A DNA stretch of 25,538 nucleotides from Planctomycetota bacterium (GTDB taxonomy: Bacteria > Planctomycetota > PUPC01 > DSUN01), in NCBI GenBank assembly GCA_016872875.1, contig VGYW01000075.1:1-25538 (forward strand), given 5' to 3'. Shown piece after piece: positions 14,495 to 22,722 of the stretch (the first letter of the stretch is position 1; every line of letters begins with the position of its first letter). The position numbers and the translations under genes were made by a program. A model generated the notes under the pieces. That model had not been told where the DNA came from and searched no databases. It was given only the letters and a program-made list of their open reading frames with translations.

Positions 14495-15211
14495 GTGGAG
14501 GAGCGGACGACGCAGCTCGGGGCGGCCAACCGCGAGCTCGAGGCGTTCAACTACACGGTCTCGCACGATCTCGGCACGCCCCTGCGCGCCATCATGGAGG
14601 TCTCGCGCGGCCTGTTGGAGGCCCCGCCAGACCCCATCGCGCCCGCGGTCCGCGAGCACGTGAGCGACATCCGGCGTAGCTCCGAGCGGATGCGGCGGCT
14701 GATAGACGACCTGTTGGCCTTCTCGCGCTCGGGCCGCCGCGAGCTCCAGGTGGGAGAGGGGGACATCGGCGGGCTGGCGCGCGCGGTGTTCGACGAGCTG
14801 ATGGCCCGCGAGCAGGGGCGCAACGTGACCTTGGCCGTGCGCGACACGCCGCCGGCAGCGGTGGACCTCGCGATGGTGCGCGAGGCCATGACCAACCTGC
14901 TCTCGAACGCGCTGAAGTTCACCCGGCCGAAGCCGCAGGCCCACATCGAGGTGGGCGCCCTGGCGGACAAGGAGAGGGGCCAAGCGGCCTACTACGTGAA
15001 GGACGACGGCGTGGGGTTCGACCCCCAGGCCGCAAGCCGCCTGTTCGAGGTCTTCCGGCGGCTGCACAGCGACAAGGAGTTCGAGGGCACAGGCGTGGGG
15101 CTGGCAATCGTGCGCCGCATCGTGGAGCGCCACGGCGGCCGCGTGTGGGCCGAGGGCAAGGTGGGCCAGGGCGCCACCTTCTACTTCAGCCTCCCGACCG
15201 CGCGCGGGTAG
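14495..15211 (+). CDS. Histidine kinase, catalytic half (HisKA + HATPase), 238 aa
   Basis: The same frame reopens one codon after the TAG at 14489. It could be translated separately from the GTG at 14495, since GGAG (14485-14488) lies six bases upstream. Numbered from that GTG, the phosphoacceptor is H24 in VSHDLGTPLRAI, of the phytochrome-like SHDLRxPLR type but with Gly in place of Arg. The ATP-binding domain has the N box (NLLSNALKF), G1 (DDGVGFD) and G2 (GTGVGLAIV), all intact. It would autophosphorylate and pass phosphate to a response regulator, most obviously the REC-PAS-HD-GYP protein 53 bases downstream. Without readthrough the kinase would be soluble and lack its membrane anchor. 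It may be a split gene, a young pseudogene or a sequencing error. Confidence 0.8.
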   Translation: MEERTTQLGAANRELEAFNYTVSHDLGTPLRAIMEVSRGLLEAPPDPIAPAVREHVSDIRRSSERMRRLIDDLLAFSRSGRRELQVGEGDIGGLARAVFDELMAREQGRNVTLAVRDTPPAAVDLAMVREAMTNLLSNALKFTRPKPQAHIEVGALADKERGQAAYYVKDDGVGFDPQAASRLFEVFRRLHSDKEFEGTGVGLAIVRRIVERHGGRVWAEGKVGQGATFYFSLPTARG

Positions 15212-15264
15212 CCGGCTGGCGCGCCACGGCTCAGCAGGGCATCAGGCCCGAGGTGGGGCAACAG

Positions 15265-16758
15265 GTGAGCGGTGCACCCAACATCGCAGAAGCCGTGGCC
15301 GAAGCGGCCCCGCAGCCCCTGTCCATCCTTATCCTCGAGGATGTCGCCGTTGACGCTCGCCTGGTCGAGTCCGAGCTGCGCCGGGGCAAGATCCAGTTCG
15401 TAGCCCATCACGTGTCCACCCGCGACGCTTTCGTTGCGGCCATCCGGGAGCGCGGCTTCGATCTGATCCTGGCCGACTACAAGCTGCCCGGCTTCGACGG
15501 CATCGCGGCGCTGGCGATCGCGCAGGAGGTGTGCCCCAGCGTCCCCTTCATCCTCATCTCCGGCCAGATCAGCGAGGAGATGGCCGTCGCGGCGGTGAGC
15601 GCCGGCGCGACCGACTACATCCTCAAGGACCACATGGCTCGCCTGCTCCCCTCCGTGCACCGCACGCTGCGCGAGGTGCGCGAGCGGATGCGGCGGCGCC
15701 TGGCCGAGGACGCGCTGCGCGCGAGCGAGGAGCGCTACAGGCTCCTCGTCGAACGCTCCCGGGACGGCATCCTCCAGTTCGACCGGCAGGGCAGGGTCGT
15801 CTTCGTCAACCCGCGCGGCGCCGGCATCCTGGGCTGCGAGCGCGAGAGGTTCGCCAGCGACCCGGGGCTCCTCGAGCGGCTCGCCCACGGCAGCTTCAAG
15901 GCCAGGTTCATCGCCCTCCTCGAGCAGGTCCGGGCCGGCGGCTCGCTCCCCCAGGCGGCCAGCGACTGGTTGTGGATGCGTCCCGACGGCACGTTGGTGT
16001 TCACCGAGAACCTGTTCACCGAGCTCATTGACGACCATGGGCGGGTGATCGGCTTCCAGATGGCCCTCCGCGACGTCACGGACAAGAAGAAGGCCGAGGT
16101 CGAGCGCCGCCGCAACTACCAGAAGCTCCGCCGCATCCTCGGCCAGACCGTCAACAGCCTCTCCTCCGCCGTCGAAATGCGCGACCCCTACACCGGAGGC
16201 CACCAGCAGCGCGTCGCCGAGCTCGCCCGCCGCATCGCCGAGGAGATGAAGCTGTCTCCCAGCCGCGTTGAGGGCATCTTCCTCACCGGCCTCCTGCACG
16301 ACATCGGCAAGATCAACGTCCCCGCCGAGATCCTCAGCCGGCCCGGCCCACTTGGCGACGCCGAGAAGCTCATGATCCGCAGCCACCCCGAAGTCGGCTA
16401 CCGCATCCTCAAGGACATCGAGTTCCCCTGGCCAGTCGCCGTCACCGTCGTGCAGCACCACGAGCACCTCGACGGCACAGGCTACCCCGCCGGCCTCTCG
16501 GGCGGCCAGATCATCCTCGAGGCGCGCATCCTCGCCGTCTCCGACGTGCTCGAGAGCATGGCCTCCCACCGCCCCTACCGCCCCGCGCTCGGACTCAGCA
16601 GGGCCATTGCCGAGATCACCCAGCACAGCGGCTCGCGCTACGACCCAGCCGTGGTGGAGACCACCCGCGCACTGCTGGAGGGCGGGAGATTCCAGTTCCA
16701 CCCGTCGAGAACCACCGACGTCTGGGTGGCCATCCGCCCGCCCAACGATGGCGCCTGA
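15265..16758 (+). CDS. Response regulator with REC, PAS and HD-GYP domains (c-di-GMP phosphodiesterase), 497 aa
   Basis: Predicted to degrade c-di-GMP when phosphorylated. REC spans ~18-140, with the acidic pair in ILEDVAVD, phosphoacceptor D71 in ILADYKLPG, the Ser switch in LISG and the Lys in ILKDH. A PAS domain follows (~155-280: YRLLVERSRDGILQFDRQGRVVFVNP). HD-GYP takes ~300-480 with its metal ligands present: TGGHQQRVAEL, H345-D346 in LLHDIGKINVP, SHPEVGYRIL, H398-H399 in HHEHLDGTGYP and AVSDVLESM. The GTG at 15265 gives a natural N-terminus before REC, with a G-rich site (GAGGTGGGG) upstream. It follows the kinase, its likely partner, and precedes the Gfo/Idh gene by six bases. The PilZ receptor at 6817-7200 could read the same messenger. 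Confidence 0.92.
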   Translation: MSGAPNIAEAVAEAAPQPLSILILEDVAVDARLVESELRRGKIQFVAHHVSTRDAFVAAIRERGFDLILADYKLPGFDGIAALAIAQEVCPSVPFILISGQISEEMAVAAVSAGATDYILKDHMARLLPSVHRTLREVRERMRRRLAEDALRASEERYRLLVERSRDGILQFDRQGRVVFVNPRGAGILGCERERFASDPGLLERLAHGSFKARFIALLEQVRAGGSLPQAASDWLWMRPDGTLVFTENLFTELIDDHGRVIGFQMALRDVTDKKKAEVERRRNYQKLRRILGQTVNSLSSAVEMRDPYTGGHQQRVAELARRIAEEMKLSPSRVEGIFLTGLLHDIGKINVPAEILSRPGPLGDAEKLMIRSHPEVGYRILKDIEFPWPVAVTVVQHHEHLDGTGYPAGLSGGQIILEARILAVSDVLESMASHRPYRPALGLSRAIAEITQHSGSRYDPAVVETTRALLEGGRFQFHPSRTTDVWVAIRPPNDGA

Positions 16759-16764
16759 ACTGGA

Positions 16765-17877
16765 ATGCCTACGCCGACTTCAGATCCTCGGCCGCCCATA
16801 GAGATGACTGAGAACATGCACAGGGCGAGGGTCGGGCTGGGGGTCATCGGGATCAATCCGGACAACATGGGCAGCACGATGACGCTGCTGGCGGGCGTGC
16901 CCGGCCTGCGCTTCCGCCTCGTCGCCGCCTGCGCGAGACGGCGCGAGATCCTCGAGCCATTCGCCAGGCAGCAAGGCATCCCGTTCGCCACGACCGACTG
17001 CCGCGAGCTGGTGCGGCGGCCCGAGGTGGATGCCGTGGCGGTCTACTCGCCCGACGCGCTTCACGCGGAGCATTGCATCGCGGCGCTTGAGGCAGGCAAG
17101 CACGTGGTCTGCACCAAGCCGATGGTGACGAGCCTTGACCAGGCCAAGGCGGTCGTTGCCGCGGTGCGGCGGAGCGGACGCAAGTTCCTCGTCGGCCAGA
17201 CGATGCGCTTCGACCGCCAGTTCCTCGCCCTTCGCCGCATGGTGGCCGAGGGCGAGCTAGGGGAGGTGATGGCGGCCGAAGCCTTCTACATCCACGACCT
17301 GCGGCCCGTCTACGCCCTCACCCCCTGGCGCCTGGAGATGCCGCAGGACTTCATGTACGGCGGGGTGACGCATCCCGTGGACATCCTTCGCTGCTTCCTG
17401 GGCGACGCCGAGGAGGTCCACTGCTACGCGGCGAAGGGCCGCCTCACGCCCGCCTATCCGCTGAAGAACCTCTTCTTCCTCAACCTGCGTTTCGCGGGGG
17501 GCGCCATCGCCCAGGTGAAGGGCCTCTACGACGTCGTCGAGCCGCCCCTGCCGATGATGCAGGTCACGCTCTACGGCACGAAAGGCACCGCGGTCGCGGA
17601 GTTCACCGACAACAAGCCCGGCCAGCTTCGCGTCGTCCTCGACAGTTCCCCCGCCAAGGAGCCAGTGATCACCCACTTCGAGCCGGAGCGCGACACGAGC
17701 GTCTACGGCCACGGGGCAACGGTCATCCGCTACATGCGCCACTTCCAGGATTGCCTCGATAAGGACCTGGAGCCCAGCCCGAGCGTCCTCGATGGCGCCC
17801 GCGCCGCCGCGGTTGCCTCCGCCGCCTGGGAGTCCGCCGACACCGGGCGGCCGGCCAAGGTGTTCAATGAGTTCTGA
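16765..17877 (+). CDS. Cytoplasmic Gfo/Idh/MocA-family oxidoreductase, 370 aa
   Basis: An NAD(P)-dependent sugar-type dehydrogenase. The Rossmann fold starts at VGLGVIGINPDNMG, with VDAVAVYSPDALHAEHC next. The usual EKP is replaced by TKP (VVCTKPMVT), keeping the catalytic Lys. The substrate domain has GGVTHPVDILRCFLG with the HxxD pair. No export signal is present, unlike the member at 12762-13997. The ATG at 16765 has a poor ribosome site but sits six bases after the regulator stop, so coupling is likely. ATG 16804 or 16816 would remove only a Pro-rich tail and are possible. It is the third gene of the kinase-regulator unit, which hints that the two-component system responds to or controls a sugar pathway. 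Confidence 0.87.
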   Translation: MPTPTSDPRPPIEMTENMHRARVGLGVIGINPDNMGSTMTLLAGVPGLRFRLVAACARRREILEPFARQQGIPFATTDCRELVRRPEVDAVAVYSPDALHAEHCIAALEAGKHVVCTKPMVTSLDQAKAVVAAVRRSGRKFLVGQTMRFDRQFLALRRMVAEGELGEVMAAEAFYIHDLRPVYALTPWRLEMPQDFMYGGVTHPVDILRCFLGDAEEVHCYAAKGRLTPAYPLKNLFFLNLRFAGGAIAQVKGLYDVVEPPLPMMQVTLYGTKGTAVAEFTDNKPGQLRVVLDSSPAKEPVITHFEPERDTSVYGHGATVIRYMRHFQDCLDKDLEPSPSVLDGARAAAVASAAWESADTGRPAKVFNEF

Positions 17878-17901
17878 ACAATACGGCCACGGGGCTGGTT
17901 T

Positions 17902-17978
17902 GTAGTTCGGCCTTTAGGCGGTTCCTGAGGGGACCGCGCTGACCCCAAGGCCACAAGACCGCCTGAAGGCCGAACTAC
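17902..17978. repeat. Inverted repeat with 21-base arms between two genes
   Basis: The arms 17902-17922 (starting GTAGTTCGGCC) and 17958-17978 pair at 20 of 21 positions around a 35-base loop. The arrangement (about 20-base arms, 35-base loop) is like the element at 9883-9971, but the sequence is unrelated. It fills the 110-172 base gap ahead of the HEAT-like gene. Confidence 0.9.
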
Positions 17979-18049
17979 GAACGCGCTTGTCCAAGCTTGG
18001 GGCGTTTGGGCAACACGCACCAGAGGAGAGAAGAACAGGGGATTTCGCC

Positions 18050-20365
18050 ATGCCGGGCAGCCCATTGGAGAAGGCCATCGAGGATGGGATGAGGCCAGGG
18101 GCGAACCTGGCGGACGCCTTGCACGAGCTGGGCGACATCAAGATTCGCACGCGGTCCGACGCCCAGGCCATCTGCCGCGCTCTTGCCCGCTTCCCCATGC
18201 CGCGCGCGGAGGGGCCTGCCAGCAGCTTCCGCTCCCCGCTCCGCGCGCTGGCCGAACTCCTCCAGGAGGTTGACAGCCGCGAGGCATTCGAAGTGTTCCG
18301 CGAGGAAGGGACGGCGCAACTGGTCCGCATCACCGACGCGCTCCTGGCAAGTCCCACAGAGGAGGAGTTGGACGACCTGCTCTTTATTCTGAAAATCCTC
18401 GCCGGCTACCGCACTCGAGAGGGGGCGGAGTGGGTCGTCAGGGCCGCGCTCAAGCCGCTCAAGCCCGACAGTTGGTGGTGGGAGCCGGTCTTCTCCGCCT
18501 TCGCGGAGGGCCACCCCGAGCGGGAGCGCGTGTTCGGCTCGTTTCGGGACAGGTTGCCGGAGGGCTTCATCGCGGTGGCCCTCCTGGACGCCGCGAACCA
18601 GGCGGCGATTGACCACGAGCTGAGGCAGCACCCCTTCGATTCGCCCGCGGGGAAGCAGCGCCTGCGCGAGTGGTTCACGGACGCCGCTCCCGAGCACTTC
18701 AGTTACGCCCGGAGCGCGACGACGGCCTTGCCGTTCATCAGCGGCCCCGAGCGCAGCCAGCTCCTGGCCCTCGCGATGGAGCACGCCGATGCCGACGTGC
18801 AGGTGGAGGCCGGCTGGGCCGCGGCCAAGCTGGGCAGCGAGGCAGGGATCGAGCTCCTCGCCCGTCACTGCCTCGACGTGAGCCGGTCGCGCACCGCGCA
18901 ACATTACCTGAAGGAGCTCAAGCGCGAGAAGGCGGTTCCGAGGGAGGCCCGCGACCCCGACTTCCAGGCCAAAGCGGAGTTCGCCGCCTGGCTTGCCCAC
19001 CCCAACGAACTGGGCCGGCCGCCCGACGAGCTGGCGATCGTGGACCGCCGCTGGCTCGCCTGGCCGCCCGAACGCGACACCAAGCCCTTCTGGCTCATCA
19101 AGTACGTGGCGCGCGACACCACAGGGCTCGAGGACGACGACACGAATATTGGCCTGGTCGGCAGCACCACCTTTTGCTTCTTCTCCCACGAGATGCCCCA
19201 GCGGCCGCCCGAGGATGCCTACGCGCTCCACTGCTACTGGGAGATGGAGCATGCGGAACTGATCCGCGAGGCCGAGGTGAACGACCCCGCGGAGTACGCC
19301 GGAATGCTGCGCCAGTGGAAGGGGCCCGAGCTTCGGAACGCCGAGGTGCTCTGCGTGGCAGAGCTCTCGCCGCGGCTGAAGCACCCGCAGAAGCTCGTGG
19401 CGCTCGCCTCCGCCACCCTCGGCGGCGAGGAGGGCTGGGCCGTCCTCGACGGGTCTCGGAGCACCTGGTATCCGAAGGCCGACCAGCCGAAAGGCGCGTA
19501 CGAAAAAGACGTGCTCGAAATCCACGTCGGCAGGCAACTACTCGGCTTCAGCGGCCAGCCCGACCGCAGGAAGCACCTGGCGAAGGAGCAGCTGAAGCGG
19601 GAGCCGCAGCAGATCGTGGCCGCCTACGAGAGGCTCCTCGCCGAGGCGAAGACCGGGCCGGAACGCCGCCGCAAGGAGCTCTTCACGGACTACGGCAGCC
19701 CCCTGGGGAAGCACTTCATTGCCTACGTCGAGGCCCGCGCGAGCGTCACCGGCGTCCCTAGCGCGCAGACCCTTATTCAGGTCTACGATGCCCTGCTCGA
19801 CACCGTGCGGGCGAACACAGGGCTGCTCGGCGCGGATGCCTACATCTCCCCCGCCAGCCCGCTCGCCATCGGCTTCGACGCATATGTGGATGCCCTGGTC
19901 GAGATGGGCCAGGCCCCCCGCATCCCTCCCCTCATCGCCTCCTTTGCGCCGTACTGGGACCACCCGTCAGGCTATGGAATGCTCGGCACCGCGGCGTACA
20001 AGGCGGGCGACGCCGAGGCTGCCGAGCGCTTCTTCGTCAAGCTCCACGGGCGCGGGCCTCAGTGGTTCCGCTTCGGGGAGATGGGCCTCCTCGCCCGAAT
20101 CTGGCACGCGAAAGGCCGAGCCGAGGACGCCCACCAGTTGCTCGTCGGGTGTCTCAAGCAGACCCTCGCCCAGAGCCGATCGGCCCACAGGACCGAACGC
20201 AAGCGATACGAGGAGGAGTTTCAGGCCCACCGCAAAACGTATCTCGACCTCTTCCCCGACCGCGGCGACGCGTACCTCGCCAAGCAGGGCGTGCCGAACA
20301 CCACCCTCCCCGCCGCCTCTGACGCGAGAGAGGCAGGCCGGCAGGGTGTTGAAGGAGCAGACTGA
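18050..20365 (+). CDS. Large HEAT/TPR-like repeat protein of unknown function, 771 aa
   Basis: I do not recognise the family. The protein is soluble, with no signal peptide or membrane segment. Residues ~1-230 are mostly helical. A HEAT-like pair is visible at ~237-275 (LALAMEHADADVQVEAGWAAAKLGSEAGIELLARH). The middle (~325-520) is rich in Trp and acidic residues (WLIKYVARDT, EDDDTNIGLVGSTTFCFFSHEMPQ, YWEMEHAELI) and may be a distinct alpha/beta domain. The end (~642-715) looks TPR-like (AYKAGDAEAAERFFVKL). ATG 18050 is preferred, with AGGGGA eight bases upstream. The frame stays open further upstream into the inverted repeat at 17902-17978. The stop overlaps the next ATG (TGATG), so it is coupled to the secreted hydrolase at 20365. 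Helical-repeat proteins usually act as scaffolds. Confidence 0.65.
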   Translation: MPGSPLEKAIEDGMRPGANLADALHELGDIKIRTRSDAQAICRALARFPMPRAEGPASSFRSPLRALAELLQEVDSREAFEVFREEGTAQLVRITDALLASPTEEELDDLLFILKILAGYRTREGAEWVVRAALKPLKPDSWWWEPVFSAFAEGHPERERVFGSFRDRLPEGFIAVALLDAANQAAIDHELRQHPFDSPAGKQRLREWFTDAAPEHFSYARSATTALPFISGPERSQLLALAMEHADADVQVEAGWAAAKLGSEAGIELLARHCLDVSRSRTAQHYLKELKREKAVPREARDPDFQAKAEFAAWLAHPNELGRPPDELAIVDRRWLAWPPERDTKPFWLIKYVARDTTGLEDDDTNIGLVGSTTFCFFSHEMPQRPPEDAYALHCYWEMEHAELIREAEVNDPAEYAGMLRQWKGPELRNAEVLCVAELSPRLKHPQKLVALASATLGGEEGWAVLDGSRSTWYPKADQPKGAYEKDVLEIHVGRQLLGFSGQPDRRKHLAKEQLKREPQQIVAAYERLLAEAKTGPERRRKELFTDYGSPLGKHFIAYVEARASVTGVPSAQTLIQVYDALLDTVRANTGLLGADAYISPASPLAIGFDAYVDALVEMGQAPRIPPLIASFAPYWDHPSGYGMLGTAAYKAGDAEAAERFFVKLHGRGPQWFRFGEMGLLARIWHAKGRAEDAHQLLVGCLKQTLAQSRSAHRTERKRYEEEFQAHRKTYLDLFPDRGDAYLAKQGVPNTTLPAASDAREAGRQGVEGAD

Positions 20366-22272
20366 TGACTCCCTCGCGCATGGTTCTCCTGGCCCCGTGC
20401 TTCGTTGCTTCGGCAATCGCTGCCCTTGCGGGCGAGACGCAGGTGAAAGTGACCGGGCGGCTGTTGGAGGTGAACGGCCAGGCGGAGTTCCCGAAGGGGC
20501 TGATGGGCCTCCACGCCGACACCAGGCTCACCGAGGAGATGCGGCAGGACTGGGGGGTGGAGTGCTTCCGCCAAATCCACTTCGGCCCAGGCGGCGGCTC
20601 CGTGGCCTGGGACAAGAACGGCCTGCGAGAGCCGTTCAAGAACCTCTCGATGGTGATTGACTGCCAGGGCGACCGCTACGCGCCCGCCACGGTGCTGACC
20701 AATCCGAAGTATGAAGAGTTCTTCGCTAGGATCGGCCGCGACTACGCCCAGCGCTGCAAAGACCTCAACTGGCACGGCTACGCGGAGTTCTGGAACGAGC
20801 CTTACCTCAACTGGGCCGAGCGCAGCCGGAAGAACTACGATCCGAAGTTCTACGATGTGACCAAGGCGACGGACGAAGGCCCGGTGACGATCAAGGGCTG
20901 GGACAAGCCGCTCGCCCACCTCCGCTGGCGCCGACTCTGGGCGCGCGGCGAGGACGGCAAGATCGCTCACCTCGTCCCGCTCCCAAAGGGCGCCAAGCCC
21001 GGCGACACCTTCCGCCACCGCCTCGGCTACTACTTCACCAAGAACGAAGAGCAGACCTACACCGTCGTCGAGCACTGGGACGTCTATGACCCCACCGCCG
21101 TCTCCTTCTGGTCGGGCAAGCAGAACTACGATTTCTACATGTGGATGTTCCTCCCCTGGGCGAAGGCGATCAAGGAGGCCAACCCCGACGTCACCATCAT
21201 CGGCGGCTGGTGCTTCAACCTGCCCGCAAACGGCTGGAAGGCCTGGGAAATCCTCTACAAGCCGATGATTGACGAGGGCATCGCGTGGCTCGACGGCGTC
21301 TGCGAGCACCACTACGGCTCCGACACCCGCGTCAACGCCGCGACCTACGAGGTCATCGTCGGCTACGCCCTCACCGAGCACGGCAAACGCCTCCGCTGCT
21401 ACAACACCGAGACCGCCGGCTGCGTTGACCCCGCCGTGCCGGGCGCCCGCCACAGCAACGCCACGCCATACGGCGCGTTCAACTACGGCCTCCGCGACAT
21501 CGTGGAGCTGACCTATCGCTGCCCCGACAAGGCGGCGGCCCGCGCTGCCCACGGCTCGCTGAAGCCCGGCTGGGGCGGCGGCGGCGACGAGTTCCTCTTC
21601 AAGCTCCTCAAGGACTTCCGCGGCCGCCTCATCCACGCCGCCTGCGACGACCTGAGCGTCTGGCCCGTCGCCACGCTCAACGGCGACAAGCTGGTCGTCG
21701 TCGTCTTCAACGACCACAAGGAGGACCGAACGGTTCGCCTCGCCATTGACGCCCCGGCCGGCACCACCCTTGAGGCGGGACGCAAGGTGTGGGTGGCGGC
21801 CAAAGAAGAAAAGGGCGCGCTTCAGTTCCACGAAGCGGCAGTGCCGGCCAGCGGCAGCCGCTTCGAGGGCGACCTGAAGGTCGTGCAGAAGACTGGCGTG
21901 AAGCTGGTCTTCCCGCTGAAGGGCACGCCGCCCGCGAAGACTCAGTGGGTTCGCACCCAGTTCTTCGCAAGGGGCGTCCTCCAGAAGGTCGAGAAGGGCA
22001 AGCCGCTCGCCCTGACGGTGAAGGTGGACGGCAAGCTTCTCGCCCGCGCCGAGGCCGCCCACCTGAAAGTCGTCCTCGAGGGCCTCAGGGCCGCCGAGGG
22101 CTTCGTCAGCGTCAACGGAACCCGACTGCCCCTCCCGCAGCACGACTGGATAGCCGAGGTGCCGCTCGACCCCAGGCTCCTGAAGGGCGGGAACGCCCTC
22201 GCCTTCGAGGCCGCGGGCAGCGGCTACCAGGTGGACGTCGCCTCGCTCGTGATCGAGCACCAGGAGAAATGA
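20365..22272 (+). CDS. Secreted clan GH-A glycoside hydrolase, 635 aa
   Basis: Exported enzyme: residues 1-~22 form a signal peptide (MVLLAPCFVASAIAALAG). The catalytic acid/base is E145 in AEFWNEPYLNW and the nucleophile is E349 in CYNTETAG, both in standard clan GH-A settings. About 200 residues separate them, more than usual, because an additional segment (~155-240, with VPLPKGAKPGDTFRHRLG and TYTVVEHWDVYD) follows the acid/base residue. It reads like a small beta domain. Residues ~445-635 are beta-rich and end in a sandwich-like segment. GAAGGAGC lies eight bases before the ATG, and the start overlaps the preceding stop. GH39, GH50 and GH86 relatives are possible; substrate is unknown. 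Confidence 0.8.
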   Translation: MTPSRMVLLAPCFVASAIAALAGETQVKVTGRLLEVNGQAEFPKGLMGLHADTRLTEEMRQDWGVECFRQIHFGPGGGSVAWDKNGLREPFKNLSMVIDCQGDRYAPATVLTNPKYEEFFARIGRDYAQRCKDLNWHGYAEFWNEPYLNWAERSRKNYDPKFYDVTKATDEGPVTIKGWDKPLAHLRWRRLWARGEDGKIAHLVPLPKGAKPGDTFRHRLGYYFTKNEEQTYTVVEHWDVYDPTAVSFWSGKQNYDFYMWMFLPWAKAIKEANPDVTIIGGWCFNLPANGWKAWEILYKPMIDEGIAWLDGVCEHHYGSDTRVNAATYEVIVGYALTEHGKRLRCYNTETAGCVDPAVPGARHSNATPYGAFNYGLRDIVELTYRCPDKAAARAAHGSLKPGWGGGGDEFLFKLLKDFRGRLIHAACDDLSVWPVATLNGDKLVVVVFNDHKEDRTVRLAIDAPAGTTLEAGRKVWVAAKEEKGALQFHEAAVPASGSRFEGDLKVVQKTGVKLVFPLKGTPPAKTQWVRTQFFARGVLQKVEKGKPLALTVKVDGKLLARAEAAHLKVVLEGLRAAEGFVSVNGTRLPLPQHDWIAEVPLDPRLLKGGNALAFEAAGSGYQVDVASLVIEHQEK

Positions 22273-22283
22273 GGAGCACTGCC

Positions 22284-22670
22284 ATGGTCCGTCGCGTGTG
22301 TGTGCTCTTCTGTGGGCTGGTCACCGTTGCCGCCGTGCTCGCGGCGGAGCCGAAGGTCGAGCTTCTCTGGCCCGAGGGCGCCCCAGGCGCCGTGGGCACC
22401 GAGGAGGCCGACAAGCCGTCGCTGACAATATGGCTGCCGCCGGCGGACAAGGCCACGGGGGCCGCGGTGGTCATCTGCCCAGGCGGCGCCTACGGCTTCC
22501 TCGCCGTCGGCCACGAGGGGAAGGACGTGGCCGCCTGGCTCAATTCCTTCATCTACCAGAGCGGCGGCCACGGCTTCGGCCTCGCCCCGAACGACCCCGT
22601 CCTCTCCACCTGGCCTGGCCGCTGCGAGGCCTGGATGCGCGCGAACGGCTGGCTCAAGCCCGCGAAGTAG
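22284..22670 (+). CDS. Internally deleted secreted esterase (alpha/beta hydrolase remnant), 128 aa
   Basis: The ends match the acetyl-xylan-esterase-like alpha/beta hydrolases, but the middle is gone. Residues 1-20 are a signal peptide. WPEGAPGAVGTEEADKPSLTIWLPP and CPGGAYGFLAVGHEG (65-79, oxyanion loop) come from the N-terminal third, and YQSGGHGFGLAPNDPVLSTWP (91-111) is the C-terminal catalytic-His region. The junction lies at ~22541-22560, after WLNS. About 130-150 residues are missing, including the GxSxGG nucleophile and the acid residue, so it cannot be an active esterase by itself. GAGGAG (22271-22276) lies seven bases before the ATG at 22284. It is the last gene of the operon that includes the preceding hydrolase. 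Confidence 0.7.
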   Translation: MVRRVCVLFCGLVTVAAVLAAEPKVELLWPEGAPGAVGTEEADKPSLTIWLPPADKATGAAVVICPGGAYGFLAVGHEGKDVAAWLNSFIYQSGGHGFGLAPNDPVLSTWPGRCEAWMRANGWLKPAK

Positions 22671-22683
22671 GCTGCATGCGCCT

Positions 22684-22714
22684 GACCAAACTGCGGTCAG
22701 ACCGCAGTTTGGTC
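22684..22714. repeat. 31-base palindrome, copy 1 (GACCAAACTGCGG arms)
   Basis: The 13-base arms GACCAAACTGCGG and its complement flank TCAGA. The pairing extends two bases into the spacer, giving 15-base arms around a single A. It lies between the stop of the esterase remnant (22670) and the converging ATPase stop (22723), where it could fold in either transcript. Confidence 0.92.
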
Positions 22715-22722
22715 GGGGCCGC

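Noticed and set aside
15181..16701. Long open frame on the minus strand opposite the REC-PAS-HD-GYP gene
   Set aside because: Composition is repetitive Val/Asp/Gly/Glu typical of antisense frames; the plus strand has complete catalytic motifs.
17975..19537. Minus-strand open frame opposite the HEAT-like gene
   Set aside because: No motif or ribosome site. The plus-strand frame is longer, has a ribosome site and is coupled to the next gene.
20221..22260. Minus-strand open frame opposite the secreted hydrolase
   Set aside because: Antisense shadow of a gene with signal peptide and both catalytic glutamates.
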